From the NCBI GenBank assembly GCA_030710605.1, contig CP092863.1, forward strand, positions 142,754,623 to 142,818,622: 64,000 nucleotides of DNA, in the 5' to 3' direction. The notes below the pieces were generated by a model. That model had not been told where the DNA came from and ran no database searches. It saw nothing but the letters and a program-made list of their open reading frames with translations. This document shows positions 10,917 through 20,570 of the stretch, piece after piece; position 1 is the stretch's first letter; each line of letters begins with the position of its first letter. A program made the position numbers and the translations under genes. The stretch comes from Cordylochernes scorpioides (taxonomy: Eukaryota; Arthropoda; Arachnida; Pseudoscorpiones; Chernetidae).

Positions 10917-11070
10917 TCTAATTGATGTAAATAATTATATGTAAATAATCTTTGTCAGGACTAGAATGACGAATCATGTATAGGACTTTGATTCCAGTAA
11001 AAGGCTTGTTGCTGCTGTTGTATATAGTCACAGTGTGTAGAAAATACTATACTATACCTACTACTTAGAG

Positions 11071-11120
11071 TAGTAGTTAGGTTGCGCAAGGATGACACGC
11101 AAAATCTTGAAGCGTTCCAT
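11071..11120 (+). pseudogene. U6 snRNA 3'-half fragment
   Basis: GCGCAAGGATGACACGCAAA then ATCTTGAAGCGTTCCA (about 11084-11119) matches the U6 3' half almost exactly. The 12-mer TACTACTTAGAG occurs on both sides (11059-11070 and 11120-11131), like a target-site duplication around 11071-11119. A LINE 3' tail follows within 100 bp. Confidence 0.8.
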
Positions 11121-11241
11121 ACTACTTAGAGGTTTCTCTCTGTATTCTTAGTTCTCTTCCCTTCAATTACTCTGTAAACTGGCGAATCCTTTATAGGACG
11201 AGAGGTCCTCAATAAAGGCTTTTGTTGTTGTTGTTGTTGTA
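11121..11241 (+). mobile_element. LINE 3' end with AATAAAGGCTTTT(GTT)n tail
   Basis: GGCGAATCC, then GGACGAGAGGTCC (a small hairpin), then TCAATAAAGGCTTTTGTTGTTG. The AATAAAGGCTTTTG plus TTG or TG microsatellite end recurs at 16283, 20391, 30009, 31306, 40064 and 41344, so it marks a LINE family whose 3' ends carry this signature. Confidence 0.7.
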
Positions 11242-11329
11242 TATTACAACATAAAGTACTCTTGCCTTAAAGAAAAAGAAACAGTAGTCAAAACAAAAAT
11301 AAACAAGAACTGGAGGATCCCACCTAAGC

Positions 11330-11495
11330 ACAGTTGGTACAGTGGAGTGGACACAGGAGGAGCTCTGAACATCAGAAATAGACAGCATCAAACAACACTA
11401 ACAAGATTTAGAACAGGCCATCTCAAACCATTGAAGATAGAAAATAACAACAAAATCTACCCCACTTGCCCAAATTGTAGCTTGGCACCATTCTA
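11330..11495 (+). pseudogene. C-terminal remnant of an RNase H-type LINE ORF2
   Basis: Frame 1 reads RQHQTTLTRFRTGHLKPL and then YPTCPNCSLAP, the typical region after RNase H (Q..LxRfrtGHL, CX2C start of a C-terminal finger). It is cut after SLAP, where AT-rich unrelated sequence begins. Confidence 0.55.
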
Positions 11496-12110
11496 TTTTT
11501 ACATTATTATTATTAAAATAAAGAAGATATTTCCTGACCACGAGCATATGTGCTTTTTAGATGGCAGAACGCCATCTAGTGGAGCAAAAATAAACTAAAC
11601 GTTTATTTAACTTGCTCCGTGATATTTGGACAATCCAATTTCTTGATAAATCAAGAAAAGCCATCCACGAACGCGTTTCGCGCTGTTGACGCTCGTCAGC
11701 GTGGAGTAGGCTGTACCACTGCGACCAAAGGAATTTTTTGGTCCCAGAGGCTTCTTGAGAAACCAAGAAATGGGTATTTAAGGACAAATTTGCGTAAATA
11801 CACTTAACACTATTTTTTTCACATTATGCTATATATAACCTTAGTTTTAAAAAGTTTTAGAGGAAAGGAAAGAAGCATAAAATTGATAAAACTTAAATTG
11901 ATTCCCGAATTTTTTATAGAAACAAAAATTAACGTCAAAATCGTGTAAATGACATTAAATGGATATATCCATTAATCCTTAACTGGATTTAAAGGCCATA
12001 AAACGTGTTTTATAAGCTGATCAATCTCTTCTGTTTTTTATAATCCCTTTAATCTATTAAAGTAGATTACAATATATATATATAGTTTAATTACTCTAAT
12101 TATTATTATT
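11496..12110. other. AT-rich intergenic stretch
   Basis: No gene recognised. Short inverted words around TTCTTGATAAATCAAGAA and TTCTTGAGAAACCAAGAA (11639-11770) may be a decayed MITE. The rest is A/T-rich. Confidence 0.4.
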
Positions 12111-12114
12111 TTTT

Positions 12115-12413
12115 ATTATCCCTAGTACACGTGGTACAGGCCATGATAATCATGGTGGGTAGTTAGCGACTGCTTTTACTGTAAGCGCACCACATGTCTA
12201 CACATGTTAAAAGCAGTTCGACTTTGCACTTACAAATGTGCTAGAGCCCCGTTTGGTTACGTGCACTCGCTGGTGAAGTTGGACTTTTGCAAGAATCGGG
12301 GTCCATTGGAGCATTGTTTTTTCAAATCAGAAAAAAGTGTCCAATGCGGGAATCGAACCCGGGTCGTAGTGGTCGAAAACCAAACGGTTTAACCAGCCTT
12401 CCACCGACCCCCT
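12115..12413 (-). mobile_element. tRNA-derived SINE, full-length copy
   Basis: On the minus strand the element begins GGGGGTCGGTGGAAGGCTGG, has a pol III B-box-like GGTTCGATTCCC, then a roughly 230-nt body ending CCACGTGTACTAGGGATAA. Other copies: 30937-31254 (+), 34429-34737 (-) and 3'-end fragments at 29508-29600 and 55738-55830. Confidence 0.8.
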
Positions 12414-12546
12414 ATTTCTCTAATTTAATAATACTTATTTAACAATGATTTTAAAACGGATTTCATATAATAAATAGGATTATTGTTTTTTTTAATCTAA
12501 TCTTTTTTTGCTCTTATCTTAGATGGGTTTATATAAAGTTTAGCTT

Positions 12547-12646
12547 NNNNNNNNNNNNNNNNNNNNNNNNNNNNNNNNNNNNNNNNNNNNNNNNNNNNNN
12601 NNNNNNNNNNNNNNNNNNNNNNNNNNNNNNNNNNNNNNNNNNNNNN
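12547..12646. other. Assembly gap (100 N)
   Basis: Exactly 100 unspecified bases, the usual placeholder between contigs. Confidence 0.98.
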
Positions 12647-12800
12647 GATCCTCAGATGTCTCCATGCATCTCTATCACAGCAGCAGCAATGTCCACTATC
12701 TTGGGTGTGTATACTGGATTGTTGCTGTTGTCGTGTCCAAAGAAGAGTCTCAGATGTCTCCATGCATCTCCATCACAGCAGTTGCAATGTCCTCTATCCT
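12647..12800 (-). repeat. 92-bp repeat unit pair (inverse of copies near 56540-56890)
   Basis: GATGTCTCCATGCATCTCTA, then TCACAGCAGCAGCAATGTCC, then ACTATCTTGGGTGTGTATACTG and a GTT run, with a second partial unit. This is the reverse complement of the unit at 30655-30735, 31335-31435 and the four-unit cluster 56530-56890. Confidence 0.65.
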
Positions 12801-13032
12801 TATTTAATACACTGTAAATAACATTGCTGATTACTGGTATTATTACTGTTATTCCTGCATGTACCAGAAATGGTACCAGTATACAGGGATCTGACGTGCT
12901 TCTTTCAAGCATTCCATCGGAGTTTTGGAACTTTGTCCCTAGTACTTTAACGTCCTTTTTCTTGTGGCGTGAAGAGTGGCTTTGTCGTCGTATCGGGACA
13001 TGGTCATCTTGACGACAAGTCTTGGCTTTGAC

Positions 13033-13240
13033 AAGGTGGTCTTCTTCTTCTTCTTTCTTATCTCCACTCAATCACATGTCTGCCGGGGAAGAGTAGAGCT
13101 CATCAATGGATGAGTCAATACAGTCAATGTGTCTTGGGGTTGCAGGCTGAGAATTGCACTTAGTACATAGTGAGAAAACCCTGCAACCATTCTGGAAAGT
13201 CATTGTCCGTAGATGACCAGACTTAAGTCTGGAAACGGAC
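13033..13240 (-). mobile_element. 3' end of RNase H-type LINE with (AAG)n tail
   Basis: The minus strand reads CCAGACTTAAGTCTGG through CTTTCCAGAATGGTTGCA to GATTGAGTGGAGATAAGAAA then AAG repeats. It is the same 3' region as the longer copies at 21852-22500 and 48271-48920, which encode the RNase H end of ORF2. 5'-truncated. Confidence 0.7.
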
Positions 13241-13673
13241 ACGGTGGTGGAATCCTGGAGCCATTAGCTGAAAATGTAGATCACAGCACCCATTCCCTTC
13301 AATGAATATAGATGTGCCTCCGTGCTTGAAAGCTAGAGATTAAAGATTTTGATAAGAAACTACTCCCTGGAAACCTTATATTTTTTTACTTAATAACTGT
13401 TTCTATACTTTTTTTATTTGATTAATATATTTTGTAAAACGACACTTGAAGTTACACCGCATGAGTTTCTTTTCAATGAAAAATCAAAATTTATTTCAAG
13501 GTGAAATATTGACTATTTCTAACCTTTTTTGATGAGGTATATGGTGTTAACATTATTAACATCATGAAACGCGATATCCCAAACTCAGGGATATTTGCGT
13601 CAATACCTTTCACTGCATTACAGCAATTCGGCTATATACAATCCTGTTCAATTCATTATTTTACATAAATTAA

Positions 13674-14482
13674 CTAAAGAAAATTGTACAAAGAGAAAAA
13701 CAAACAACAAAGCAAAACACAAAGAGCAAACATAGCAGTTCTTTTTTTTCTAAGATTCCTTCTCTTTTTTTTCCAATTCAAGAGAAAGTTGTATATGTAT
13801 TTACAAAATTGATCAAAATTTTTATACTTTTCTTTTATGTCTACAAATTCATCAAGCTGTCCAATACGACCAAATCTATTTTCCCTAAAATCCCTGAAAA
13901 TTGGACACTCCAGAAGTAGATGTCTCGCGTCTTGAATTTCACCTCCGCAGAAGCATCCTGGTTCCTTCACGGCGCCGATAGTTGCCAAAAATTTCCCAAA
14001 AATGCCATGATCTGTAATGAATTGGATATTATAAAAATTTGGACGGAAAAATCTTGGAATTCAAATACGAAAAAGCTTCTGAAAATTTCATTAGTATTCT
14101 CAAATATTTCATTCATTTTTGCGTATAAGAATGATTTGACTATACTTGGAGCATGGGGTTCGTAAGTAATTAGATCTTCAATGGACAGTTGAGCTAGATC
14201 AAATTTGATTATTCTGGATTCTATATAGTCTGTTAGGAGTGGAATTTTTGCCAAACTATGCACACAGTTTGATGAAGTGGTTTTGTATGCTCTAACTGCC
14301 CATAAAATGATCTGGTACTGCATGGAGTTCAGTTTTTGTTTACAACGATTGTTTAAATATTTTAACCAAATTTCAGAACCGTATGTAAGTACAGGCCTAA
14401 TGATTGTTTTAAATAAAGTTAACCTCTTTTGAGTGTCTAAACCCCACATATTGCTACTTAGTGAACATAATAAAATTTTCAT
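13674..14482 (-). pseudogene. 3' end of a Jockey/R1-like LINE ORF2 (truncated, frameshifted)
   Basis: The upstream frame (13967-14482) reads KTIIRPVLTYGSEIWLKYL followed by QKLNSMQYQIILWAVRAYKT, the thumb/C-terminal region after RT in Jockey/R1-type LINEs. The downstream frame (13674-13988) reads CFCGGEIQDARHLLLECP, the terminal CX1-2C...HX4C finger. The two parts are in different frames that overlap at 13967-13988, so there is a frameshift. The catalytic RT and endonuclease are absent. It is a different LINE lineage from LINE-A and LINE-B. Confidence 0.75.
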
Positions 14483-14539
14483 ACGTCCTGCCTTACACAG
14501 AATATCATTAACATGCGGTGTAAAGTTAACTTTATTATA

Positions 14540-14728
14540 CTTAAGGTATGAAAGGGTGAATTATGAAGAGTAATGATGAAAGGAAAAATACGTCCAGGGT
14601 AGCCTAGTGGACATTGCATCTGCCCGGTAAGCGGAACATTGTGGGTTCGATTCCCATCCCTGGACACTTTTATTTTTCCGTTTATCATTACTCTTCACAA
14701 TTCATCTCCTTTCATACTTCATCCCTAA
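14540..14728. repeat. Inverted repeat (about 50-bp arms) with a tRNA-like loop
   Basis: The left arm GGTATGAAAGGGTGAATT..GAAGAGTAATGATGAAAGG is the inverse of TTTATCATTACTCTTCACAA..CTCCTTTCATACTTC on the right. The loop is the tRNA-like sequence at 14597-14667. Confidence 0.65.
14597..14667 (+). tRNA. tRNA-like sequence (degenerate; SINE head or pseudo-tRNA)
   Basis: The acceptor arms TCCAGGG and CCCTGGA pair fully. The A-box-like TAGCCTAGTGG and B-box GGGTTCGATTCCC are present. The anticodon arm TCTGC-CCGGTAA-GCGGA would give anticodon GGT (Thr), but the D stem is poor. A sister copy at 38765-38833 has a broken acceptor. I favour a mobile tRNA-like element over a working tRNA gene. Confidence 0.45.
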
Positions 14729-14901
14729 GGTTAGAAATAATCGTAATTTTCCTTAAAATAAATTTTGATTTTTCGTTGAAAAGAAACTCATGCGGGATAG
14801 TTTTCAAATGTCGTTTTACAATATATATTTTGTGCACAGTTCTTTTTTCTCGTTTTTTCTATCTTTCTCATTGTTAACATCATATCACTATTCTATTATT
14901 G

Positions 14902-15045
14902 TATATCCTACCAGAAATATTTACAAAAACATACGCGCGCAGCGTGGAGATAATACAACTGAAAAATTTTAATTGGTTTGTAATTTCAGTTTTGATTATC
15001 CACGCTGCGCGCGTATGTTTTTGTAAATATTTCTTGTAGGATATA
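14902..15045. mobile_element. Palindromic MITE with about 50-bp inverted repeats
   Basis: TATATCCTACCAGAAATATT and ACAAAAACATACGCGCGCAG on the left mirror the right end (CTGCGCGCGTATGTTTTTGT, AATATTTCTTGTAGGATATA). The spacer of about 45 bp is A/T-rich. No coding capacity. Confidence 0.75.
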
Positions 15046-15244
15046 GTCGATATTTTATTAAGCCCGATGAAGAGCGATTATCACTTGAAAGCTAGCGTTT
15101 TGTAATAAAAAGAAACTCATTGTGAGAAAATATTTTGTAATTTTAAAACTTGTTTTCACAATTTTATCATAAATAAAGTAATTGTACGAGTATAGATAAA
15201 TGTAAAGTCCTGAGTCCCCACGCTGGCTAGCCTACCGTGGCAAA

Positions 15245-16181
15245 ATGGACCTAGCTGAGAGAACCCTTCATAAGAACTGTGTTTCGGAGTCCAAGGTGCT
15301 CCAGGAAATGGAAGATATCAGGACTTACTGCGCTTCTGAGGTGTCAAATCAAGGTAAGCAGAAATGGACTTTCTTAGTAACTCCATATCATTCTTTTTTT
15401 TTTTTTCGGTTCCAAAATCACTTTATTAGGTACCGCTCAACAAGAGCAACCTAGTTTATGATAATTACAACAATGAATAATATATGAAGGTTATTCACAT
15501 ATTAAACAAAATGTTAACGTGGGATTCAATCCCGGTTCATGACGTCGGGAATCGAGGATGTTACCCACTCGTCCACCGACTTCTTTTTTACTTTTTTTTA
15601 AGACTATAGAATTATTGTATAAATATGTATAGACAAATGTAAAGACATACATGTATGACAGCGTAAGTGTCCCTAGGGGTGCATAGCGCTTTAAATTGAA
15701 ACAAAATGGCGAGATTTTTGCCATGAAAAATGTCTACGAAGGTGAGAATTGGGCCATAGCTAAATTATCTACAGTGATAGCGGTTCTTCAAGAGATTCTA
15801 TGGCGGTCAGTGGCTAGAGAGATAAAAGATGACCCTTAGTTTTATCTTCTGTTTACCTGTACAAAGTAGGCATTTGGTATTTGCTATTTTATCTTTTTTT
15901 TTTTATTCCTTTGTTTGTCTTTCTCTGGCCATGTCTGACTTTTAAATTGTTGTTGATGTTAATTTCATTCACTTATATATAATTCCTTTTAACTCCCCCT
16001 TTACTTGCTTAATTATACAGCCCTTTATGCAGAGAGGAAGGCCCTATATCAACAAATTAAATGCACCAACAATTCACCCTACATATTGCTTTCAAAAATA
16101 TCAGCAAACAAATCTAAGGCAATAGCTTACTATAAATTTTTTAGATCATCATTATGTAAGGACCAGTCAACAAGTGAATGA
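15245..16181 (+). CDS. Small two-exon gene candidate, unknown product (copy 1)
   Basis: Exon 1, 15245-15353, opens at ATG (MDLAERTLHKNCVSES) and ends AAATCAAG|GTAAGC in phase 1. Exon 2, 16021-16181, follows TTAATTATACAG and continues in phase (ALYAERKALYQQIK) to TGA at 16179-16181. The joined protein is 89 residues, rich in charged and helical residues, with no domain I recognise. Reading frame and both splice signals survive in copy 2 despite several amino-acid changes. The frame is also open a few codons upstream of the ATG (YRGK) back to an AG, so this could instead be the last two exons of a longer gene. The intron (15354-16020) contains a SINE. The 3' UTR ends in the AATAAAGGCTTTTG(TG)n LINE signature, so a mobile origin is possible. 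Confidence 0.5.
15375..15595 (-). mobile_element. tRNA-derived SINE (second family) within the intron
   Basis: The minus strand reads GAAGTCGGTGGACGAGTGGG (A-box-like), later CCGGGATTGAATCCC (B-box-like), and ends in an A-rich tail before 15375. The same insertion is in copy 2 (39148-39366), so it predates their split. Confidence 0.6.
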
Positions 16182-16229
16182 CTTTGAGACGAAGAGTAAA
16201 GCCAGTTCAATTTCTATGTAAATAACACA

Positions 16230-16316
16230 AGATGATTATTACCTTACCCAATTGGGAGAATCTGTATGGGGCAAGTCCCTAATAAAGGCTTTTGTGTGTG
16301 TGTGTATATAATTCCT
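16230..16316 (+). mobile_element. LINE 3' tail: GGGAGAATC...AATAAAGGCTTTTG(TG)n
   Basis: Same terminal layout as other LINE tails here: GGAGAATC, a short hairpin (GGGGCAAGTCCC), AATAAAGGCTTTTG and a TG run. Counterpart at 40003-40078. Confidence 0.6.
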
Positions 16317-16324
16317 TTTGAAAT

Positions 16325-16482
16325 GGTACAATTTAGATGATAGATAAGAACTACAAGGTAATAAAATTAAATCTAAATGAATTAATAGTGTGTGACGTTT
16401 CGGTAACAACAATGTTACTGAAAGACGTCACACATTCTTAATTCATTTGGATTTGCTTTTACTACCTTGTAATTAAGACCTT
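16325..16482. mobile_element. Foldback MITE, GTTTCGGTAACA family
   Basis: ACTACAAGGTAATAAAATTA, then AATAGTGTGTGACGTTTCGG on the left are inverted at right (GACGTCACACATTCTTAATT, TTTTACTACCTTGTA). It belongs to the same family as the many copies at 28.5-37.9 kb. Counterpart at 40085-40248. Confidence 0.75.
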
Positions 16483-18395
16483 TAGTTTATACACAGATTC
16501 TCTTGAGAGATACAGAAAATGAGTGGGGAAAATTTTGCATTGAATCAATACCTTTATTAAGACCTTTAGTTTTATATACAGATTCTCTTGAGAGATACAG
16601 AAAATTAATGGGGAAAAATTTGCATTCAATCAATACCTTTATTAAGACCTTTAGTTTATATACAGATTCTCTTGAGAGATACAGAAAATGAGTGGGGAAA
16701 AATTTGCAATGAATCAATACCTTTATTAAGACCTTTAGTTTTATATACAGATTCTCTTGAGAGATACAGAAAATGAATGGGGAAAAAATTTGCATTCAAT
16801 CAATACCTTTATTAAGACCTTTAGTTTTATACACAGATTCTCTTGAGAGATACAGAAAATTAATGGGGAAAAAATTTGCATTCAATCAATACCTTTATTA
16901 AGACCTTTAGTTTTATATACAGATTCTCCTGAGAGATACTGAAAATTAAAGGGGAAAAAATTTGCATTCAATCAATACCTTTATTAAGACCTTTAGTTTT
17001 ATATACAGATTCTCCTCTGAGAGATACAGAAAATGAAAGGGGAAAAAATTTGCATTCAATCAATACCTTTATTAAGACCTTTAGTTTTATATACAGATTC
17101 TCTTGAGAGATACAGAAAATTAATGGGGAAAAAATTTGCATTCAATCAATACCATTATTAAGACCTTTAGTTTTATATACAGATTCTCTTGAGAGATACA
17201 GAAAATGAATGGGGAAAAAAATTGCATTCAATCAATATCTTTATTAAGACCTTTAGTTTTATATACAGATTCTCTTGAGATATACAGAAAATTAATGGGG
17301 AAAAAATTTGCATTCAATCAATACCTTTATTAAGACCTTTAGTTTTATATACAGATTCTCCTGAGAGATACAGAAAATTAAAGGAGAAAAAATTTGCATT
17401 CAATCAATACCTTTATTAAGACCTTTAGTTTTATATACAGATTCTCTTGAGAGATACAGAAAATTAATGGGGAAAAAATTGCATTGAATCAATACCTTTA
17501 TTAAGACCTTTAGTTTTATATACAGATTCTCTTGAGAGATACAGAAAATGAGTGGGGAAAAATTTGCATTCAATCAAAACCTTTATTAAGACCTTTAGTT
17601 TTATACACAGATTCTCTTGAGAGATACAGAAAATTAATGGGGAAAAATTTGCATTCAATCAATACCTTTATTAAGACCTTTAGTTTTATACACAGATTCT
17701 CTTGAGAGATACAGAAAATTAATGGGGAAAAATTTGCATTCAATCAATACCTTTATTAAGACCTTTAGTTTTATACACAGATTCTCTTGAGAGATACAGA
17801 AAATTAATGGGGAAAAATTTTGCATTCAATCAATACCTTTATTAAGACCTTTAGTTTTATATACAGATTCTCCTGAGAGATACAGAAAATTAAAGGGGAA
17901 AAAATTTGCATTCAATCAATACCTTTATTAAGACCTTTAGTTTTATACACAGATTCTCTTGAGAGATACAGAAAATTAATGGGGAAAAATTTGCATTCAA
18001 TCAATACCTTTATTAAGACCTTTAGTTTTATACACAGATTCTCTTGAGAGATACAGAAAATTAATGGAAAAAAAAATTGCATTCAATCAATACCTTTATT
18101 AAGACCTTTAGTTTTATACACAGATTCTCTTGAGAGATACAGAAAATTAATGGGGAAAAATTTGCATTCAATCAATACCTTTATTAAGACCTTTAGTTTT
18201 ATATACAGATTCTCCTGAGAGATACAGAAAATTAAAGGGGAAAAAATTTGCATTCAATCAATACCTTTATTAAGACCTTTAATTTTATATACAGATTCTC
18301 CTGAGAGATACAGAAAATTAATTGAGAAAAAAATTGCATTCAATCAATACCTTTATTAAGACCTTTAGCTTTATATACAGATTCTCCTGAGAGAA
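16483..18395 (-). repeat. 85-bp satellite made of LINE 3' ends, copy 1 (about 22 units)
   Basis: The unit read on the plus strand is CCTTTATTAAGACCTTTAGT, TTTATATACAGATTCTCTTG, AGAGATACAGAAAATTAATG, GGGAAAAATTTGCATTCAAT, CAATA. Reversed, it ends GAGAATCTGTATA..GGTCTTAATAAAGG, the terminal signature of the LINE tails at 20391, 30009 and 41344. Units alternate CTTGAGAG and CCTGAGAG and ATTAATGG, ATGAGTGG and ATTAAAGG variants, i.e. higher-order mixing. Confidence 0.88.
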
Positions 18396-18451
18396 AATAA
18401 GTGTGAAAAAAGGGGGAAAGAATTTGAATATACAAAGTTATATGTAAATAT

Positions 18452-18588
18452 AAATAGCTATAAAACGAAGAGAAAATTTTTTTATTAAAATGCATGGGCT
18501 ATAAGCTTTCGTCGAAGGGCGTGGAGCCCGAAAGCTTATAGCCCATGCATTTTAATAAAAAAGTTTTCTCTTCGTTTTATAGCTATTT
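18452..18588. repeat. Long hairpin, centre-deleted form of a palindrome
   Basis: The arms (AAATAGCTATAAAACGAAGA, GCATGGGCTATAAGCTTTCG) are inverted to the right, but the centre is asymmetric: CTTTCG joins TCGAAGGGCGTGGAGCCCGA directly. Copy 2 (45000-45163) is a perfect palindrome 27 nt longer. Confidence 0.9.
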
Positions 18589-18807
18589 ACAATTCAATAA
18601 GAGAAATTTTCATGATTCTTGTTATATGTAAATATGCATATATAGAGAGTTATAAAATTTATGTATCAAAGAACACATCTCCCTTAAATATGCATTTTTG
18701 TATATTTTTTTATCATCCAAATGCAAAAACGTAAAGGTGGTGATAAAAAAAAAAGAGCCACAACACCAGTTTTGATATATTCAGACAAAAAGCCAACAAC
18801 TTGTATA

Positions 18808-19000
18808 CCATCTTCTTCTTCTTTTTATCTCCACTCAATCATATTAGGGTATCAAGTTGTGACCCTTGGTGGTGTCTGTTTGACAACCATCATGACTGGG
18901 GAAGATAGAATGCATCTGCCTTTGTCATTAAGACTGGGAGCACTACTCAGTGGCAGGCCGACTTAGCTCCAAAAGAAATGGCCGCCTTTGACATGAGGAA
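18808..19000 (-). mobile_element. LINE 3'-end fragment with (AAG)n tail, rearranged
   Basis: CTTCTTCTTCTTTTTATCTC, then CACTCAATCATATTAGGGTA is the reverse of the RNase H LINE 3' end. The inner part (GACAACCATCATGACTGGGG, CTACTCAGTGGCAGGCCGAC) is inverted relative to the fragment at 29755-29875. Counterpart 45388-45570. Confidence 0.5.
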
Positions 19001-19239
19001 CAGACACCATGTGCAGCTGCTCCTAACATGGAGTACAAACGCTGCTCATCCTGTATCCCTGGATTAGGAGCCCTTACAGAGTACTTGTATACCATGGTTT
19101 CGGACTATGGCCCTCTTCAGTACAGAAACGGCTTCAATTTCGTGTTGTGGCTCATTCTTCCTCATCACTTTAACATTCTATACTGGGGTGATGAACAAAT
19201 GCATTATTTTAATACATTTTTGACAGTATAGGAGACTCA

Positions 19240-19725
19240 GCACAAGTAAGTAAGGGACTGCCCTGTACTACGGTGTTGTGAGCCGCTACGGTAACCGTGA
19301 ACAGGAAACTCTGAAATGTGGCTGACTAACGGGACAATGGCACCCTTCTTTCCATTGGACAAGACACAAACACTTGGTACCCTGCCCAGAAGTCCTCCTC
19401 TACATGGCGGGCGGGAGAAGCAGCACAAGTAAGGGACTGCCCTGTAGTACGGTGTCGTGAGCCGCTATGGTAACCGTGAACAGGGAACTCTGAAATGTGG
19501 CTGACTAACGGGGCAATGGCACCCTCCTTTCAATTGGACAAGACACAAACACTTGGTACCCTGCCCAGAAGTCCTCCTCTACATGGCGGGCGGGAGAAGC
19601 AGCACAAGTAAGGGACTGCCCTGTAGTACGGTGTCGTGAGCCGCTACGGTAACCATGAACAGGGAACTCTGAAATGTGGCTGACTAACGGGGCAATGGCA
19701 CCCTCCTTTCAATGGACAAGACACC
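19240..19725. repeat. 179-bp GC-rich tandem repeat, about 2.7 units
   Basis: Units begin CACAAGTAAGGGACTGCCCTGT at about 19239, 19425 and 19604 and include GTGAGCCGCTACGGTAACCG and TACATGGCGGGCGGGAGAAG. It is far more GC-rich than its surroundings. Copy 2 has one unit fewer (45832-46135). Function unknown. Confidence 0.8.
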
Positions 19726-20163
19726 ACCACCACAGTATAGGTACCTCTTTTGGAACATGAATATCATCTTTCCGCAACTTTATGTTATATATACACTCAT
19801 GGACAAACTTAAATGTCTTTTTAAAAAAGGCCTTTGCTGTTATTGGTATCAAGCAAAAAAAATCCGCAGTATTTACAGAAATACTTTAGTTTTATGCGAA
19901 AAGACTATGGCTATAGCTTAATCATCTTAAAGGAATTTTGTTTGAAAAGTTAGGCCAGTCTACGAACCGCTTCACCAGAAATCTCTATATAAAATTGCGT
20001 CAAATTGGCCTTCATTGAAGCCAAAAAGAGAAATAAATGTTAATGATACTGAAACAATATAAATATTTAATAGCTGTCGTTCTCTAGATTCAATAACGCG
20101 CCGTCTATACATAATAAATGAGAATATTCAAAGCACGAATGTTTCTTTTTTCACAAAAATCAA

Positions 20164-20386
20164 AATTCTACTGTCCTTACTGCAATGAAAAAAAAATATT
20201 GGGTGGGCTTGGCTCATTAGTGGCTAATCCTTCCAGCGGTTTTGCCAATTTAATCTACCAGACCGCATTTTAGAGCTCTAATACTGTATTGGACGATTCT
20301 GATTATATATGCTACACTGAAGGGTGGAATCTTAGAAATGGTATTCAGGCAAACTATGGACATAAGCTTTTAGGACAGTAGAATTC
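20164..20386. mobile_element. MITE with AATTCTACTGTCC ends
   Basis: AAATTCTACTGTCCTTACTG at left and AGGACAGTAGAATTC at right form about 13-bp inverted ends around about 220 bp. Copy 2 counterpart 46567-46788. A related left part is at 37460-37560 (TTTCTACTGTCCTTACTGGG). Confidence 0.55.
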
Positions 20387-20390
20387 GCAC

Positions 20391-20570
20391 ACACACACAA
20401 GCCTTTATTAAGACGTCTTATACAGATGATTCTCCTGTTAGAAATGAATCTAAAAAGAAATGAGAAGCAGGGGAAGAAATTGAATCCTCGCTCAGAAAAG
20501 AGAAAAAGAAGAAAAGGAAAGAATATCTATGTACAAAAGTTGAGACTATATACATCGTTTTCGTGCATAG
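20391..20570 (-). mobile_element. 5'-truncated LINE tail (minus)
   Basis: Starts (CA)n AAGCCTTTATTAAGACGTCT then TATACAGATGATTCTCCTGT, the reverse of the AATAAAGGCTT(GTG)n signature. It extends into about 150 bp of A/G-rich 3' UTR. Counterpart 46795-46975. Confidence 0.6.

Larger units (their letters stand above)
6310..11035 (+). mobile_element. APE-type non-LTR retrotransposon LINE-A (degenerate)
   Basis: Contains a two-ORF LINE: 5' leader, ORF1 (6536-7492), broken ORF2 with endonuclease and RT (7617-10916), and a 3' UTR that appears to end near GTAAAAGGCTTG followed by an imperfect GTT/GCT run at about 11005-11030. Limits are approximate because I found no clean target-site duplication. 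It is related to, but clearly diverged from, LINE-B at 41344-44625. Confidence 0.75.
13424..14832. mobile_element. Foldback element with about 100-bp terminal inverted repeats
   Basis: The segment 13424-13525 (TTTTGTAAAACGACA, GCATGAGTTTCTTTTCAA, CTATTTCTAACC) is the near-perfect inverse of 14729-14832 (GGTTAGAAATAAT, TTGAAAAGAAACTCATGC, TGTCGTTTTACA). Between them lie a minus-strand LINE remnant and a tRNA-like sequence inside its own inverted repeat. No transposase gene is seen. Confidence 0.7.

Noticed and set aside
16487-17658. Minus ORFs with FLYLSRESVYKTKGLNKG repeats
   Set aside because: Readings through the 85-bp LINE-tail satellite; frames break with each 84/85/86-bp length variant.
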